From the NCBI GenBank assembly GCA_013329135.1, contig DUKU01000047.1:1-6392 (forward strand): a DNA stretch of 6,392 nucleotides, given 5' to 3'. Made by a program: the position numbers and the translations under genes. The DNA comes from Thermoplasmata archaeon (GTDB lineage: Archaea > Thermoplasmatota > Thermoplasmata > UBA10834). The stretch's first letter is position 1, and every line of letters begins with the position of its first letter. A model generated the notes under the pieces. That model saw nothing but the letters and a program-made list of their open reading frames with translations. It was not told the origin of the DNA and searched no databases. Positions 1 to 5,612 of this stretch are shown in pieces.

Positions 1-219
1 CTAGGGTACCAGCTGCTCACCGACGATTACTCGATCCAGAACCTGGCGACCGTGCTGGGTGTGCCGTACAAGGGCTTCGACCAGAAAGGGATCACCAAGG
101 TCCTCGAATGGGAGGCTAAGTGCACGGGCTGCGGCAAGGTCCTCGGGCCGGAATCAAAGGAATGCGATGTCTGCGGCCGGCCCACGAAGATGCGCAGGAA
201 GAGGGTCCTCGGACGATAG
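1..219 (+). CDS. nob1: Ribosome maturation endonuclease Nob1, C-terminal part (5' end outside window)
   Basis: Nob1 is the PIN-domain endonuclease that trims the 3' end of 16S rRNA precursor during small-subunit maturation. Only the last 72 residues are present, open at the left edge in frame 1 and ending at TAG 217-219. The first visible stretch, LLTDDYSIQNLATVLGV (residues 5-21), matches the end of the archaeal Nob1 PIN domain, and its TDD supplies late acidic residues of the PIN active site. A four-cysteine zinc ribbon follows (C41-x2-C44, C55-x2-C58), then a basic tail (KMRRKR) suited to RNA contact. This PIN-then-zinc-ribbon order is diagnostic of Nob1 and separates it from VapC toxins, which lack the ribbon. 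The gene converges on the geranylgeranyl-reductase-family gene with 55 bp between stop codons. The identification rests on family knowledge because the catalytic N-terminus is missing. Confidence 0.88.
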   Translation, partial: LGYQLLTDDYSIQNLATVLGVPYKGFDQKGITKVLEWEAKCTGCGKVLGPESKECDVCGRPTKMRRKRVLGR

Positions 220-274
220 GAGGGCGGTTCCGCGCCCACGAGTGACCATTGAAGACGTCCCCTGAGACCGACGG

Positions 275-1351
275 TCAGAAGAAGGGACGTTTGCATCTGA
301 TCGCCCTGTCGAGGCCCCGTCTCCCGAGTACGAACATCGCCGCGCTGAGCAACCAGTCGCTGCCGAAGACCATGTCTGCCATCCTCCTGGTGCGGACAGA
401 TGTCACAAGGGGCGCGAGCATGACAGTCTTCCAGCGGGTCTCGTACTCCCCGAGTCCGCACGACCCGCTCAGATGCTCCCTGATGGTCCTCCCCGCGATC
501 CTACCTGCGATCATCGCGGTCGGGATCCCACCACCGTTCGTGGCCATGGTCTGACCTGCCGCATCGCCCACAAGGAGCACGTTTCCTCGTACGGTGGACG
601 GCACTGGCCCGGACATCGGGACTATACCCATGGTCACGTTCTCGCACTCGCATCCCAGCTTCCTCACGAAGATGTCGAACGCCTCCCTCGGGCTCCCTTT
701 GAAGACCTTGGGATCGAACCCGAGGCCTACGTTCGCCCCACCGCGCTTGGGTATGGTCCACGCGTAGCCACCGGGGGCCACGCCGCCGAAGAACATCTTC
801 ACCGCGGGGTCGAAATCCCCCTTCGCCTGGCATGTGACCGCAGGGTATCGCAAGACCGGGTTCTGCAGCCCAGCCTCCCTGGCCGTCCTCGAGTTAGGGC
901 CGTCGGCACCCACGACGACCTTGGCGTTGACGGGCCCCATGGTCGTCTCGGCGACGCCGTCCTTGAGTCCCAGGAACGAGACGCCTGTCTCTAGCCTCGC
1001 GCCAGCGTCGACCGCTAGCTTCGCGAGGTGCTTGTCGAACGAACGCCGGTCCAGCGTGTGGGACTTGAAATCGCACCTGTAGGTCCTGCCACCTGGGGAC
1101 ACGAGTTCCACGTGTTCGCTCTCGCCTTGGACGACGTGGGAGGGCACTGTGAAAAGCTCCTCAAGCGTCTCCCCCGCGGGGAAGATCGTGTGCATCTCAT
1201 CCAGATGAGGCATGAGCTCCCCGCACTGGACGGGGTAGCCTATCTCCTTCCGCCTGTCGATCATGAGGACTTCGATGCCTTCGCCCGCGCAGAACCTGGC
1301 AGTCGTGCTTCCAGCGGGGCCAGCACCGACTACGAGGACGTCGACGTCCAA
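275..1351 (-). CDS. Geranylgeranyl reductase family flavoprotein (lipid or quinone-tail reductase)
   Basis: This FAD-dependent enzyme of the geranylgeranyl reductase (GGR) family hydrogenates isoprenoid double bonds at the membrane. With the TTG start at 1351 it has 358 residues. Visible motifs are the N-terminal dinucleotide fold GAGPAG (residues 9-14), the conserved loop PVQCGE with Cys43, GADGPNS (148-154), the family signature Y196-x-W198-x2-P201-K202, and the FAD-binding GDAAG (262-266) followed by NGGGI (272-276). The frame is open upstream to an ATG at 1591, but those 80 codons are arginine-rich and lie on the methyltransferase gene, so they are shadow. TTG 1351 is the only start just before the FAD fold, and GGGGGAG lies 6 nt upstream. 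It is the last gene of the operon and overlaps the methyltransferase by 22 bp. The family includes archaeal digeranylgeranylglycerophospholipid reductases and menaquinone-tail reductases such as MenJ; the operon makes the second role plausible. It is somewhat shorter than the roughly 390-400 residues common in archaeal GGRs. Confidence 0.9.
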   Translation of the reverse strand: MDVDVLVVGAGPAGSTTARFCAGEGIEVLMIDRRKEIGYPVQCGELMPHLDEMHTIFPAGETLEELFTVPSHVVQGESEHVELVSPGGRTYRCDFKSHTLDRRSFDKHLAKLAVDAGARLETGVSFLGLKDGVAETTMGPVNAKVVVGADGPNSRTAREAGLQNPVLRYPAVTCQAKGDFDPAVKMFFGGVAPGGYAWTIPKRGGANVGLGFDPKVFKGSPREAFDIFVRKLGCECENVTMGIVPMSGPVPSTVRGNVLLVGDAAGQTMATNGGGIPTAMIAGRIAGRTIREHLSGSCGLGEYETRWKTVMLAPLVTSVRTRRMADMVFGSDWLLSAAMFVLGRRGLDRAIRCKRPFF

Positions 1352-2067
1352 GGCTTGCTCCCCCTGGTCATCGTGGCGCCCTTGAGCTTCAGGAACTCCG
1401 TCCCGACCTGCTCGAAACCCTTCTTCCTGAGGAGATCCTCGTACACGTTCGTGAACCCGAAGGCGTCGTAAGTGTCGACGAAGGTCCTGTACGGATCCCG
1501 CGCAAGGCGCTGATACGCGGCCGGCGTCACGGCCACGCGTGCGAGCCGAGGGACGACGTGCTTGACATGCATCTCCATGAGCTTGGCCCAAGGGCCCGGC
1601 GGGGGCTTCGCGACGTCCACGATGAAGGTCTGCCCGCCCTCCTTGAGCACCCTGAGGATCTCGGACACCCCGGCGGGCTTGTCGAGGAAGTCCCTGAACG
1701 AGAACACGCAGAACACCTTGTCCACGGAGCCCTCGGCGAGCGGTATCCTCTCGCCCAGGCCCTGCAGGAGGGTCGTCCTGTCCCCGTCCACGACGCTCCT
1801 TGAGAATTCAACCAGTGACCTAGAGGGCTCGAGGCAGTAGACCTGCTTGGAGCCGAGCCTTCTGGCGAACGAACCCGGGCCGGAGCCTATCTCGAGGACG
1901 ACATCGTCGGGCCCGGCCTTGGACGCGACCTCCCTGCGCCACTTGTCGGCCATGCCGAACGTGATGAGCGAGTTGACCCTGTCGTAGTCTGGCGCGAGCT
2001 CCTCGATTGCGCCGATGACCTCTTCCCAGCGCTTCTGGGACATACCTGTGTGATCCATCATGTACAT
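1330..2067 (-). CDS. UbiE/MenG-type SAM-dependent quinone methyltransferase
   Basis: This is a class I SAM-dependent methyltransferase of the UbiE/COQ5/MenG type, which in known members methylates the ring carbon of a prenylated quinone precursor. It has 245 residues, close to the roughly 250 of bacterial UbiE. The UbiE signature is visible at residues 28-44 (YDRVNSLITFGMADKWR), followed by SAM motif I VLEIGSGPG (57-65), the acidic end of strand 2 (LEPS, 79-82), a motif resembling the UbiE 'P(x)GSVDKVFCVFSFRDF' block (99-117), RVLKEGG (129-135) and a C-terminal GATMTRGSK that aligns with the UbiE ending G-x4-HRGYK. The ATG at 2067 lies 3 nt after the synthase stop, which suggests translational coupling; ATGs at 2061, 2058 and 2043 are alternatives, and none has a clear Shine-Dalgarno site. 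The 3' end overlaps the reductase gene. Quinone ring methylation is inferred from family and context; the ring substrate is unproven. Confidence 0.86.
   Translation of the reverse strand: MYMMDHTGMSQKRWEEVIGAIEELAPDYDRVNSLITFGMADKWRREVASKAGPDDVVLEIGSGPGSFARRLGSKQVYCLEPSRSLVEFSRSVVDGDRTTLLQGLGERIPLAEGSVDKVFCVFSFRDFLDKPAGVSEILRVLKEGGQTFIVDVAKPPPGPWAKLMEMHVKHVVPRLARVAVTPAAYQRLARDPYRTFVDTYDAFGFTNVYEDLLRKKGFEQVGTEFLKLKGATMTRGSKPWTSTSS
1358..1364 (-). promoter_or_regulatory. Ribosome-binding site supporting the TTG start of the reductase gene
   Basis: On the minus strand GGGGGAG lies 6 nt before TTG 1351, the same spacing as at the nuoN TTG start. It is inside the methyltransferase coding region. 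No ATG or GTG lies in frame near the FAD-binding fold, so this site supports the unusual start. Confidence 0.5.
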
Positions 2068-2070
2068 CGC

Positions 2071-3042
2071 CTACGAATCTCTGTTGAGCACCTTGCCGAC
2101 GAGGTCCCTCAAGGACCTGCTGTATTCGGTGTCTGGGAGGGAGCCCATGTGCTGGAGCGCCTCCAGGGCATAGTACTCGCCCATGCCCTTCGCCTTCTCG
2201 ACGGCACCCGAGTCGATGACCGTGGAGACGCATCGCATCACCGATTCGGGGGACGGGCTCTCCTGCCTCACCAGCTCCAGTATCTCCTTCTTGGCTTTCT
2301 CCGAGCTCTTGATCGCGAGGAGTGACGGGAGCGTCAGGTATCCCTCCTTGAGATCCATGCCGACCGGCTTCCCAGTCCTCTTCTCGTCTCCCGTGAAATC
2401 CAGAATATCGTCAATGACCTGGAACGCGATCCCCAGGTTCAGGCCGTACGCTCCGAGGCCCGAGACGACATCCATCGTGCCGCCGGCCAGGTAGGCGCCT
2501 ATCATGGCTCCCGCGCGTATGGGCTCGGCGGTCTTCCTCTCCATGACCTTCACATAGGTGTCGACGGTCATCTCGTTGGTGTGCCTGAACCGGTTCTGAA
2601 GGACCTCGCCCTCGGCGAGCCTGGCGCACGCGTCCGCAGTGGTCCGCACGACCATCTTGTCATACATGCCCCCGAGCGAGAACGCCTTGACGAACAGGAA
2701 GTCGCCTGTGACTATCGCGCTGTGGAGCCCGTACTTCTTGTACACGGTCTCCCTGCCCCTGCGGGCGAGCCCTCCATCGTTGATGTCGTCGTGTATCAAC
2801 GTGGCTGAGTGTATGAGTTCGAACGCCGCGGCGATGTCCACTATCCTCTGCGTGTCCTCGCCCCCGAGGCACTTGTACGAGAGCAGGGTGACCGTGGGCC
2901 TGAGCCGCTTGCCCCCCGCGCTTATCACGTGCAGGGAGGCGTCAGTGAGCGTCCGCTCTTCGGATGTAACCATGTCCCGGAGCTTCTCATCGACCAGCTT
3001 GAGCTCCTTATTGACGCCAAAATCCCATGGGGTCGTGGTCAT
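2071..3042 (-). CDS. Long-chain polyprenyl diphosphate synthase (trans-type)
   Basis: This trans-isoprenyl diphosphate synthase condenses isopentenyl diphosphate onto an allylic primer. It has 323 residues from the ATG at 3042. The motifs run in canonical order: GGKRLRP (43-49), first aspartate-rich motif D85-D-x2-D89 followed by RRG (94-96), TGD (112-114), and second aspartate-rich motif F207-Q-V-I-D211-D-x2-D215 with GK and DLKEG after it. The residue five positions before the first aspartate motif is Ala80. Short-chain GGPP synthases usually carry a bulky aromatic there, and a small residue is typical of C30-C50 quinone-tail synthases, so a long product is favoured. In-frame starts further upstream are ATG 3054 and TTG 3063; 3042 was chosen because it lies about 28 nt from a TATA-like element, as expected for a leaderless archaeal mRNA. 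It is the first gene of the operon with the methyltransferase and reductase. Chain length is inference. Confidence 0.92.
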   Translation of the reverse strand: MTTTPWDFGVNKELKLVDEKLRDMVTSEERTLTDASLHVISAGGKRLRPTVTLLSYKCLGGEDTQRIVDIAAAFELIHSATLIHDDINDGGLARRGRETVYKKYGLHSAIVTGDFLFVKAFSLGGMYDKMVVRTTADACARLAEGEVLQNRFRHTNEMTVDTYVKVMERKTAEPIRAGAMIGAYLAGGTMDVVSGLGAYGLNLGIAFQVIDDILDFTGDEKRTGKPVGMDLKEGYLTLPSLLAIKSSEKAKKEILELVRQESPSPESVMRCVSTVIDSGAVEKAKGMGEYYALEALQHMGSLPDTEYSRSLRDLVGKVLNRDS

Positions 3043-3066
3043 CGAATCTCGCATATAACCCAATCG

Positions 3067-3074
3067 CTACTTAA
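3067..3074 (-). promoter_or_regulatory. Candidate TATA box of the synthase-methyltransferase-reductase operon
   Basis: On the minus strand the sequence reads ATTAAGTA, an AT-rich island in GC-rich DNA. Its centre is about 28 nt upstream of the synthase ATG at 3042, the spacing expected of an archaeal TATA box driving a leaderless transcript. A second AT-rich stretch, TTATAT at 3053-3058, would place transcription start inside the gene and is less likely unless a later start is used. No Shine-Dalgarno site precedes 3042, which agrees with a leaderless message. Confidence 0.45.
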
Positions 3075-3086
3075 TCCTGATGGTTG

Positions 3087-3113
3087 CTGGCTCGAAACAT
3101 AGCCATGAGCCAG
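3087..3113. promoter_or_regulatory. 7-bp inverted repeat, candidate operator in the divergent intergenic region
   Basis: CTGGCTC at 3087-3093 is perfectly complementary to GAGCCAG at 3107-3113, with a 13-nt spacer, so the arm centres are 20 bp apart, about two helical turns. A further AGCCA lies in the spacer at 3101-3105, so TGGCT is followed by two AGCCA copies. It lies upstream of both TATA candidates: about 13 bp behind the one for the synthase operon and 44 bp before the one for the prenyltransferase. This is the geometry expected of a site bound by a dimeric regulator serving both promoters. No regulator gene is in view, and a 7-bp dyad can arise by chance. Confidence 0.35.
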
Positions 3114-3156
3114 TGTGGGCCCGGCGTGTGCAATCGAGGGGGGCAAGATGCGCATG

Positions 3157-3164
3157 TTTTATAT
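3157..3164 (+). promoter_or_regulatory. TATA box of the UbiA/MenA-like prenyltransferase gene
   Basis: TTTTATAT stands out in GC-rich surroundings and resembles the archaeal box A consensus. Its centre is about 33 nt before the ATG at 3194, so transcription would start near 3186-3188, giving a leader of only about 6-8 nt. A weak AAGGA at 3181-3185 would lie mostly outside such a message, so near-leaderless translation is more likely. Confidence 0.65.
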
Positions 3165-3193
3165 CCACCATCCCGCAGTGAAGGACCGATAGA

Positions 3194-4120
3194 ATGACGG
3201 ACCCGAAACCCTCGAAACTCAAGATTTGGTTGGCCGAGCTGAGGGCCCCCTTCTTCACGGCGGCCGTGGTGCCCACTCTGCTCGGAGCGGCGATAGCGTG
3301 GGAGTCCGCGGGGGATTTCGACCCGTTGCTGTTCATCCTTACGCTCGTGGGCGTGGTGTTCGCGCATGCGGGTACGAATGTCATCAACGACTACTTCGAT
3401 TACAAGAACGGGACGGACATGGTGAACAAGAACAGGACACCGTTCAACGGCGGCAGCCCGTTCCTCATCACCGGCGCACTGAAGCCGAAGGAGGTCTACT
3501 GGGGCGCCATCGCCTTCTTCGGGGCTTGCGCGGCCATAGGACTGTACCTCGCATACGCCGTATCGTACTGGATCATCCCGCTAGGAGTCATGGGCATAGG
3601 CCTCGGATACTTCTACACCTCGCCTCGGCTGAACCTGGCCGCCATGGGTATCGGGGAGTTCGCCGTCGGGCTGGGCTTCGGCCCGCTCATCGTAGAGGGA
3701 GCATACCTCGTGCAGACCGGGGAGTTCAGCCTCGCCGCGTTCCTGGCAGGCCTTCCGGTCGCGTTCCTCATCGGCCTCGTGCTCTTCATAAACCAGTTCC
3801 CGGACAGGGAAGCGGACGGGAGCGTGGGCAAGAACCACTGGGTCGTCAGGATGGGCCTCCATAAGGCCGCGTTCTGGTACGCGGGCCTGATGGTCACGAC
3901 CTTCGTGTCGGTCGTCGCCCTGTGGGCGGTCGGCATCCTGCCGGTCTGGTCGCTCGTGGCCCTCGCGCCAGCGGCGATCGCGTATAAGGCCGTCAGGATC
4001 GTCCTGGAGAAGTACGGGAGCGTGCGCGAGCTCGTGCCCGCGCAGGCGATGACCGTGCAGGTGCACCTGACTGTCGGGCTGCTGTTGTCTGCTGGGCTGA
4101 TAGCCGCCGGATTCCTGTGA
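3194..4120 (+). CDS. menA: UbiA-superfamily prenyltransferase, MenA-like (dihydroxynaphthoate polyprenyltransferase)
   Basis: This integral membrane prenyltransferase has 308 residues, a normal UbiA/MenA length. In MenA the reaction joins a polyprenyl chain to 1,4-dihydroxy-2-naphthoate, giving demethylmenaquinone. The first metal-diphosphate motif NDYFDYKNGTD (residues 65-75; D66, D69, D75) matches the MenA spacing. The second, NQFPDREADGSVGK (200-213; D204, D208), leads into HWVVRMG, resembling the GK-x-TLVVRLG stretch of MenA. About eight or nine hydrophobic helices are visible, for example near 44-60, 102-122, 124-140, 181-200, 226-246 and 250-264. The N-terminal RAPFFTAAVVP is also MenA-like. 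It is transcribed divergently from the synthase operon, which could supply its prenyl donor, and converges on nuoN with 3 bp between stops. Archaeal relatives include lipid DGGGP synthase and heme O or chlorophyll-type enzymes; the motif spacing favours MenA. The actual aromatic acceptor is inferred. Confidence 0.85.
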   Translation: MTDPKPSKLKIWLAELRAPFFTAAVVPTLLGAAIAWESAGDFDPLLFILTLVGVVFAHAGTNVINDYFDYKNGTDMVNKNRTPFNGGSPFLITGALKPKEVYWGAIAFFGACAAIGLYLAYAVSYWIIPLGVMGIGLGYFYTSPRLNLAAMGIGEFAVGLGFGPLIVEGAYLVQTGEFSLAAFLAGLPVAFLIGLVLFINQFPDREADGSVGKNHWVVRMGLHKAAFWYAGLMVTTFVSVVALWAVGILPVWSLVALAPAAIAYKAVRIVLEKYGSVRELVPAQAMTVQVHLTVGLLLSAGLIAAGFL

Positions 4121-4129
4121 TATTCACAG
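4115..4129. repeat. Small inverted repeat holding both convergent stop codons
   Basis: CTGTGA (4115-4120), TAT (4121-4123) and TCACAG (4124-4129) form a 6-bp dyad with a 3-nt centre. The TGA stops of the prenyltransferase gene and of nuoN, on opposite strands, occupy the inner ends of the two arms. It could form a short hairpin in either transcript, but there is no T-run and no evidence that it terminates transcription. Confidence 0.4.
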
Positions 4130-5611
4130 TCCCAACGGAAGGTCCGCGAAGGCCTCGGCCGCCCTCATGCACACATCCACGGTCGCATCGAAGAACACGC
4201 CCAGGAACACGGTCATGAAGAGCGCTATGAGTATCGCGGCCATGGTCCAGCGCGGCACCTTGACCTTCTCATCGCTCCCAGAGTCCATGTACATGTACTT
4301 GATGACGCGCGCGTAGTAGTACAGTGACAGCGCGCTGTTCAGGACGGCGGCGACCGCCAGCCATATGAGCCATCCAGGGCCGGGGTCGATCGAGCCGTAG
4401 ACCGCGGACGAGAACAGGACGAACTTGCTCGCGAAGCCCGCGAGGGGCGGTATCCCCGCGAGGGAAAGCAGGAACAACGCCATGGCCAAGGCGAGGAACG
4501 GCGAGCGCTTCCCCAGGCCCTTGAAGTCCTCCAGCTTCTCTCCTATGGCCGCGGCGCCCATGCCTGCGACCACCATGAACGCGCCCGACTTCATGAAGGC
4601 GTGTGTCATGATATGGAACATCGCGCCGGCGACAGCGTACTGAGTGCCCACCGGGAGCGCTATCAATAGATACCCCGCCTGGGCGATTGAGGAGTATGCG
4701 AGCATCCTCTTGATGTTCGTCTGAGAGACGGCGATGAGGTTGCCCACGGTCATCGTGATAATCGCGATGAGGGCGATGGCGACCTCCCAGTCGGTCTTGG
4801 TTACCACGAGGCCTATCAGGAACACCTTGAAGAACGCCGCGAAGCCCATCTTCTTCGACGCCGCGGCCAGGAGGCCGGATATGGGCGTCGGGGCGCCCTC
4901 GTACACATCCGGTGCCCACATGTGGAACGGCACCGCGGCGACCTTGAACCCGAAGCCCGCGAGCACGAGGACGGTCGCCAGCATCGCGACGGAGTCCGAG
5001 CCCTCGAAGGACGAGAACGCGCCCTCGATGGCGGGTCCGAGCGCGGATATGCTCGTGGTCCCAGCGACGCCGTAGAACAGGGATATCGCGAAGAGTGTGA
5101 GCGCCGACGAGAACCCGCCGACGATGAAGTACTTGGTCGCCGCCTCGGACGACCTCTTCTCCCTCTTCCTGAAGCCCGAGAGGGCGAACGACGATATCCC
5201 GGCGATCTCGAGGCCCACGAATATCACGAACAGGTCCGTCGCCTCGGCCACCAGGGTCATGCCCGTAACTGCCAGGAGTATGAGCGCGTAATACTCGCCC
5301 TGGTTCCTATCCTTGCGTACGAAGTCCGCGGATGTCAGGACCACGATTATCCCGACCGCCAGGAACACGAGCGTGAACAGTCCGGAGAACAGGTCTATCT
5401 CGACCAGCGGGATGCTGCTCGCAGGCGGGGTCCACGCGTCGAAGAACATCCAAGCGACGACCGCGACCGCAACTCCCACGAGAGGCATCAGGGTTGCGAC
5501 GGCCAGAAGCCGCTTGTCCTTGAACAGGTAGTCTAGGGCCGGCAGCAGGAGGGCGAACAGCACGAGGATGAGCTGCGGCATGAATGGTTCCAGCATGTTC
5601 AGTACGGTCAA
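4124..5611 (-). CDS. nuoN: Complex I proton-pumping subunit N (NuoN/FpoN)
   Basis: This antiporter-like membrane subunit of complex I (NADH:quinone or F420H2/ferredoxin-linked oxidoreductase) forms one of the proton channels of the membrane arm. From TTG 5611 it has 495 residues and is hydrophobic throughout, consistent with the usual 14 helices. Key charged residues are visible at family positions: Glu135 in FVGLEIAG, Lys223 in GFGFKVAAVPFHMW, Lys253-Lys254 in AAASKKMGF, and Lys396 in GFASKFVLF. These are close to E133, K217, K247 and K395 of E. coli NuoN. The stretch HMWAPDVYEGAPTP is the classic NuoN signature. A GTG at 5620 would add three residues, but it lies inside the GGAGGTG ribosome-binding site, which is ideally spaced for TTG 5611. 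It follows nuoM in an M-to-N order and appears to be the last gene of the operon. Sequence here cannot tell Nuo from Fpo, because the electron-input subunits are outside the window. Confidence 0.93.
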   Translation of the reverse strand: MTVLNMLEPFMPQLILVLFALLLPALDYLFKDKRLLAVATLMPLVGVAVAVVAWMFFDAWTPPASSIPLVEIDLFSGLFTLVFLAVGIIVVLTSADFVRKDRNQGEYYALILLAVTGMTLVAEATDLFVIFVGLEIAGISSFALSGFRKREKRSSEAATKYFIVGGFSSALTLFAISLFYGVAGTTSISALGPAIEGAFSSFEGSDSVAMLATVLVLAGFGFKVAAVPFHMWAPDVYEGAPTPISGLLAAASKKMGFAAFFKVFLIGLVVTKTDWEVAIALIAIITMTVGNLIAVSQTNIKRMLAYSSIAQAGYLLIALPVGTQYAVAGAMFHIMTHAFMKSGAFMVVAGMGAAAIGEKLEDFKGLGKRSPFLALAMALFLLSLAGIPPLAGFASKFVLFSSAVYGSIDPGPGWLIWLAVAAVLNSALSLYYYARVIKYMYMDSGSDEKVKVPRWTMAAILIALFMTVFLGVFFDATVDVCMRAAEAFADLPLGL

Positions 5612-5612
5612 C

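Noticed and set aside
1..219. Nob1 fragment considered as a VapC-type toxin
   Set aside because: The C-terminal four-cysteine zinc ribbon and basic tail are Nob1 features and are not found in VapC toxins; the preceding gene is not visible.
222..237. Possible hairpin (GGGCG / CGCCC, 6-nt loop) just after the nob1 stop, considered as a terminator
   Set aside because: The stem is only 5 bp in GC-rich DNA and no T-run follows, so there is no archaeal termination signal to support it.
266..276. Palindrome GACCGACGGTC at the end of the reductase gene
   Set aside because: It gives only a 4-bp stem with a 3-nt loop and no T-tract; it is likely chance at this base composition.
1352..1591. N-terminal extension of the reductase frame up to ATG 1591
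   Set aside because: The 80 residues are arginine-rich low-quality sequence lying over the methyltransferase gene, and the FAD-binding fold begins directly after TTG 1351.
3053..3058. TTATAT on the minus strand as the TATA box of the synthase operon
   Set aside because: It would place transcription start about 12 nt inside the gene; the element at 3067-3074 has the correct distance to ATG 3042.
3226..3864. Long open frame on the plus strand inside the prenyltransferase gene (212 codons)
   Set aside because: It is a shifted-frame shadow with Arg/His/Gly-rich translation, whereas the other frame has complete UbiA motifs and membrane helices.
4269..4919. Long open frame on the minus strand inside nuoN (216 codons)
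   Set aside because: Its translation is rich in Arg, Gly and His with no recognisable motif; it is a shifted-frame shadow of nuoN caused by high GC.
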